A stretch of DNA of 7,310 bases from positions 1 to 7,310 of the forward strand of contig DBEI01000053.1 in NCBI GenBank assembly GCA_002294445.1, in the 5' to 3' direction. Under the pieces are notes generated by a model. It worked only from the letters and a program-made list of their open reading frames with translations. It had not been told where the DNA came from and ran no database searches. Origin of the DNA: Patescibacteria group bacterium UBA910. GTDB taxonomy: Bacteria; Patescibacteriota; Minisyncoccia; Phycocordibacterales; DATDWN01. Every line of letters begins with the position of its first letter. The first letter of the stretch is position 1. The position numbers and the translations under genes were made by a program. Shown here piece after piece: positions 6,174 to 7,310 of the stretch.

Positions 6174-7310
6174 TTACATCTCTACTGGTACCTCAATACC
6201 TAATAGATGAAGCCCTGAAGTCATCACATCAACAAATGCTTTTGTAATAGCAAGTCGATATCCTGATGTAGCATCACCACCATCAATAATCTTGTGACTT
6301 CCGTAAAATGAATTGAATGCCCCTGCAAGCTCAGTAAGGTATGTGACAAGCTGATGTGGTGCATACTCTCGTCCTGCACGATCAATAATGCGCGGATATC
6401 GCTGAAGAAGTTTTTCAATATGTGTCGTCTGCCATCCTTCTGGAAGTACTGTAGACACCTGCACAAAACCTTCTGCTTTTTTAAGAAGTGTGGAAGCCCG
6501 CACACACGCATACTGAAGATACGGACCCGAATCCCCTTCAAGTGAAAGCGCCTGGTTGATATCGAAAATAATATCACCACCGATTGATTGTCTAAGGATT
6601 GCATATCGCAGTGCAGCGAGAGCTACTTTTTCTGCAATATCTTCTCTCTGCTCCTGAGAATGTACACCTTCTTTGAGTTTCATTCGCGCAGAATCTTTAA
6701 CCATTTCAATCATTGTTTCTGCAGTAACCACATCTCCGGTACGCGAAGACATTTTTCCTGATGGTAGTTTCATCATACCATGCGAAAGATGCAAGAGTCG
6801 CGCCGAAAGCTCTGGAAATACTTCTTCTGCAGCTTTTTCTACTACAGTAAAAAAGGCGTTTTGTTCATTTGCAGTAACCGTAACAGACAAATCAAAATTT
6901 CCAATTTTTTCCTTTTTAAGTAACGTAAGTCCGAGCTCCTTTGCTTCGTACACAGGAATACCCTCTGAAGTTAAAAATACTCGTGTATGGAGTCCATGTT
7001 TTTCACCACGATAAATCACCGCCCCTTCACTTTTTTCAAATACATCTGTCTTCAAATATTCTTCAACAAGTGCTTTACCAATAGGCGCAGTCTCACTTTC
7101 GTAGAAATGAAAATCAAAATGACTACCAAGACGCTCATAGAGAGACTCAAAATAATTAAGTGATACTTCTCGACCTGTATCATAAAGTACATTTACATCA
7201 GGATCAGTTCGATCATAGATCACTTTATTAAGAGCAATAATTTCTTTTTTAACCTCTTCACTTTCTTTAAAAAGTCTTGCACCTGTTGCATACGCTTTAC
7301 CAAGGGTATG
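6174..7310 (-). CDS. argS: Arginyl-tRNA synthetase, C-terminal part (5' end outside window)
   Basis: Class Ia synthetase that attaches arginine to tRNA-Arg in the cytoplasm. The reading frame is open to the right edge, giving 378 residues of a protein that is usually about 550 long. The N-terminal additional domain and the HIGH motif must lie beyond the edge. A GTG codon at 7223 is internal and not the start, because the frame continues upstream with HTLGKAYATG, which is ArgRS-like. Visible landmarks are YDTGREV, the KMSKS-equivalent GKMSSRTG (KMSSR at 6755-6741) preceded by a leucine/histidine-rich segment, the GPYLQYACVRA helix, and a DALR-type anticodon-binding domain ending in LGIEVPVEM. 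The stop is TAA. ileS follows 42 bp downstream on the same strand. Identification rests on motif recognition, not on a search. Confidence 0.95.
   Translation of the reverse strand, partial: HTLGKAYATGARLFKESEEVKKEIIALNKVIYDRTDPDVNVLYDTGREVSLNYFESLYERLGSHFDFHFYESETAPIGKALVEEYLKTDVFEKSEGAVIYRGEKHGLHTRVFLTSEGIPVYEAKELGLTLLKKEKIGNFDLSVTVTANEQNAFFTVVEKAAEEVFPELSARLLHLSHGMMKLPSGKMSSRTGDVVTAETMIEMVKDSARMKLKEGVHSQEQREDIAEKVALAALRYAILRQSIGGDIIFDINQALSLEGDSGPYLQYACVRASTLLKKAEGFVQVSTVLPEGWQTTHIEKLLQRYPRIIDRAGREYAPHQLVTYLTELAGAFNSFYGSHKIIDGGDATSGYRLAITKAFVDVMTSGLHLLGIEVPVEM

Noticed and set aside
171..7310. UGA recoding, as in some CPR lineages
   Set aside because: No in-frame TGA occurs in any of the genes and Trp is encoded by TGG; the standard bacterial code explains everything seen.

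Overview
The window is a compact, AT-rich bacterial segment with every supportable gene on the minus strand. It reads, in transcription order (right to left): the C-terminal two thirds of argS, a complete ileS, a short recO, a single-pass membrane-anchored protein with Ig-like extracellular repeats, a short non-coding gap, and the first codons of another gene running off the left edge. The style suggests a member of the Candidate Phyla Radiation (Patescibacteria, probably Parcubacteria-like). The reasons are the minimal spacing, the very short RecO with an INKGLRESQL tail, the eukaryote/archaeal-like IleRS, the AT-rich 5' ends without Shine-Dalgarno sequences, and a large cysteine-free surface protein. 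This placement is inference; there is no rRNA or other decisive marker. No in-frame TGA is seen, Trp is encoded by TGG, and the stops are TAA, TAA, TAG and TAA, so nothing points to a recoded UGA.

Region by region: 7310-6174 is argS without its N-terminus. 6131-2664 is ileS. After an 8-bp gap, 2655-2077 is recO. After a 19-bp gap, 2057-171 is the membrane protein. Positions 170-15 hold no gene but contain two overlapping inverted repeats and a promoter-like element. At 14-1 an ATG opens a gene that leaves the window.

The main discovery candidate is in ileS. A complete histidine-phosphatase (phosphoglycerate-mutase-like) domain of about 197 residues is nested in frame inside the IleRS catalytic core, in the connecting segment between the end of the editing insertion and the KMSKS half. 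The synthetase motifs are intact on both sides. The insert keeps the RHG motif, the second arginine, the acidic residue and the second histidine expected of an active enzyme. This would be a synthetase carrying a phosphatase as an internal module.

A second pattern is that three gene starts (ileS, the membrane protein and the left-edge gene) have the same TAGTAT hexamer 8-10 nt before the ATG and no Shine-Dalgarno sequence. That is the geometry expected of leaderless transcripts. recO lacks the motif and is probably expressed by read-through from ileS.

Functionally, argS and ileS supply charged tRNA, recO belongs to recombinational repair, and the membrane protein is an unknown surface component. 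They look like housekeeping neighbours rather than a single pathway.
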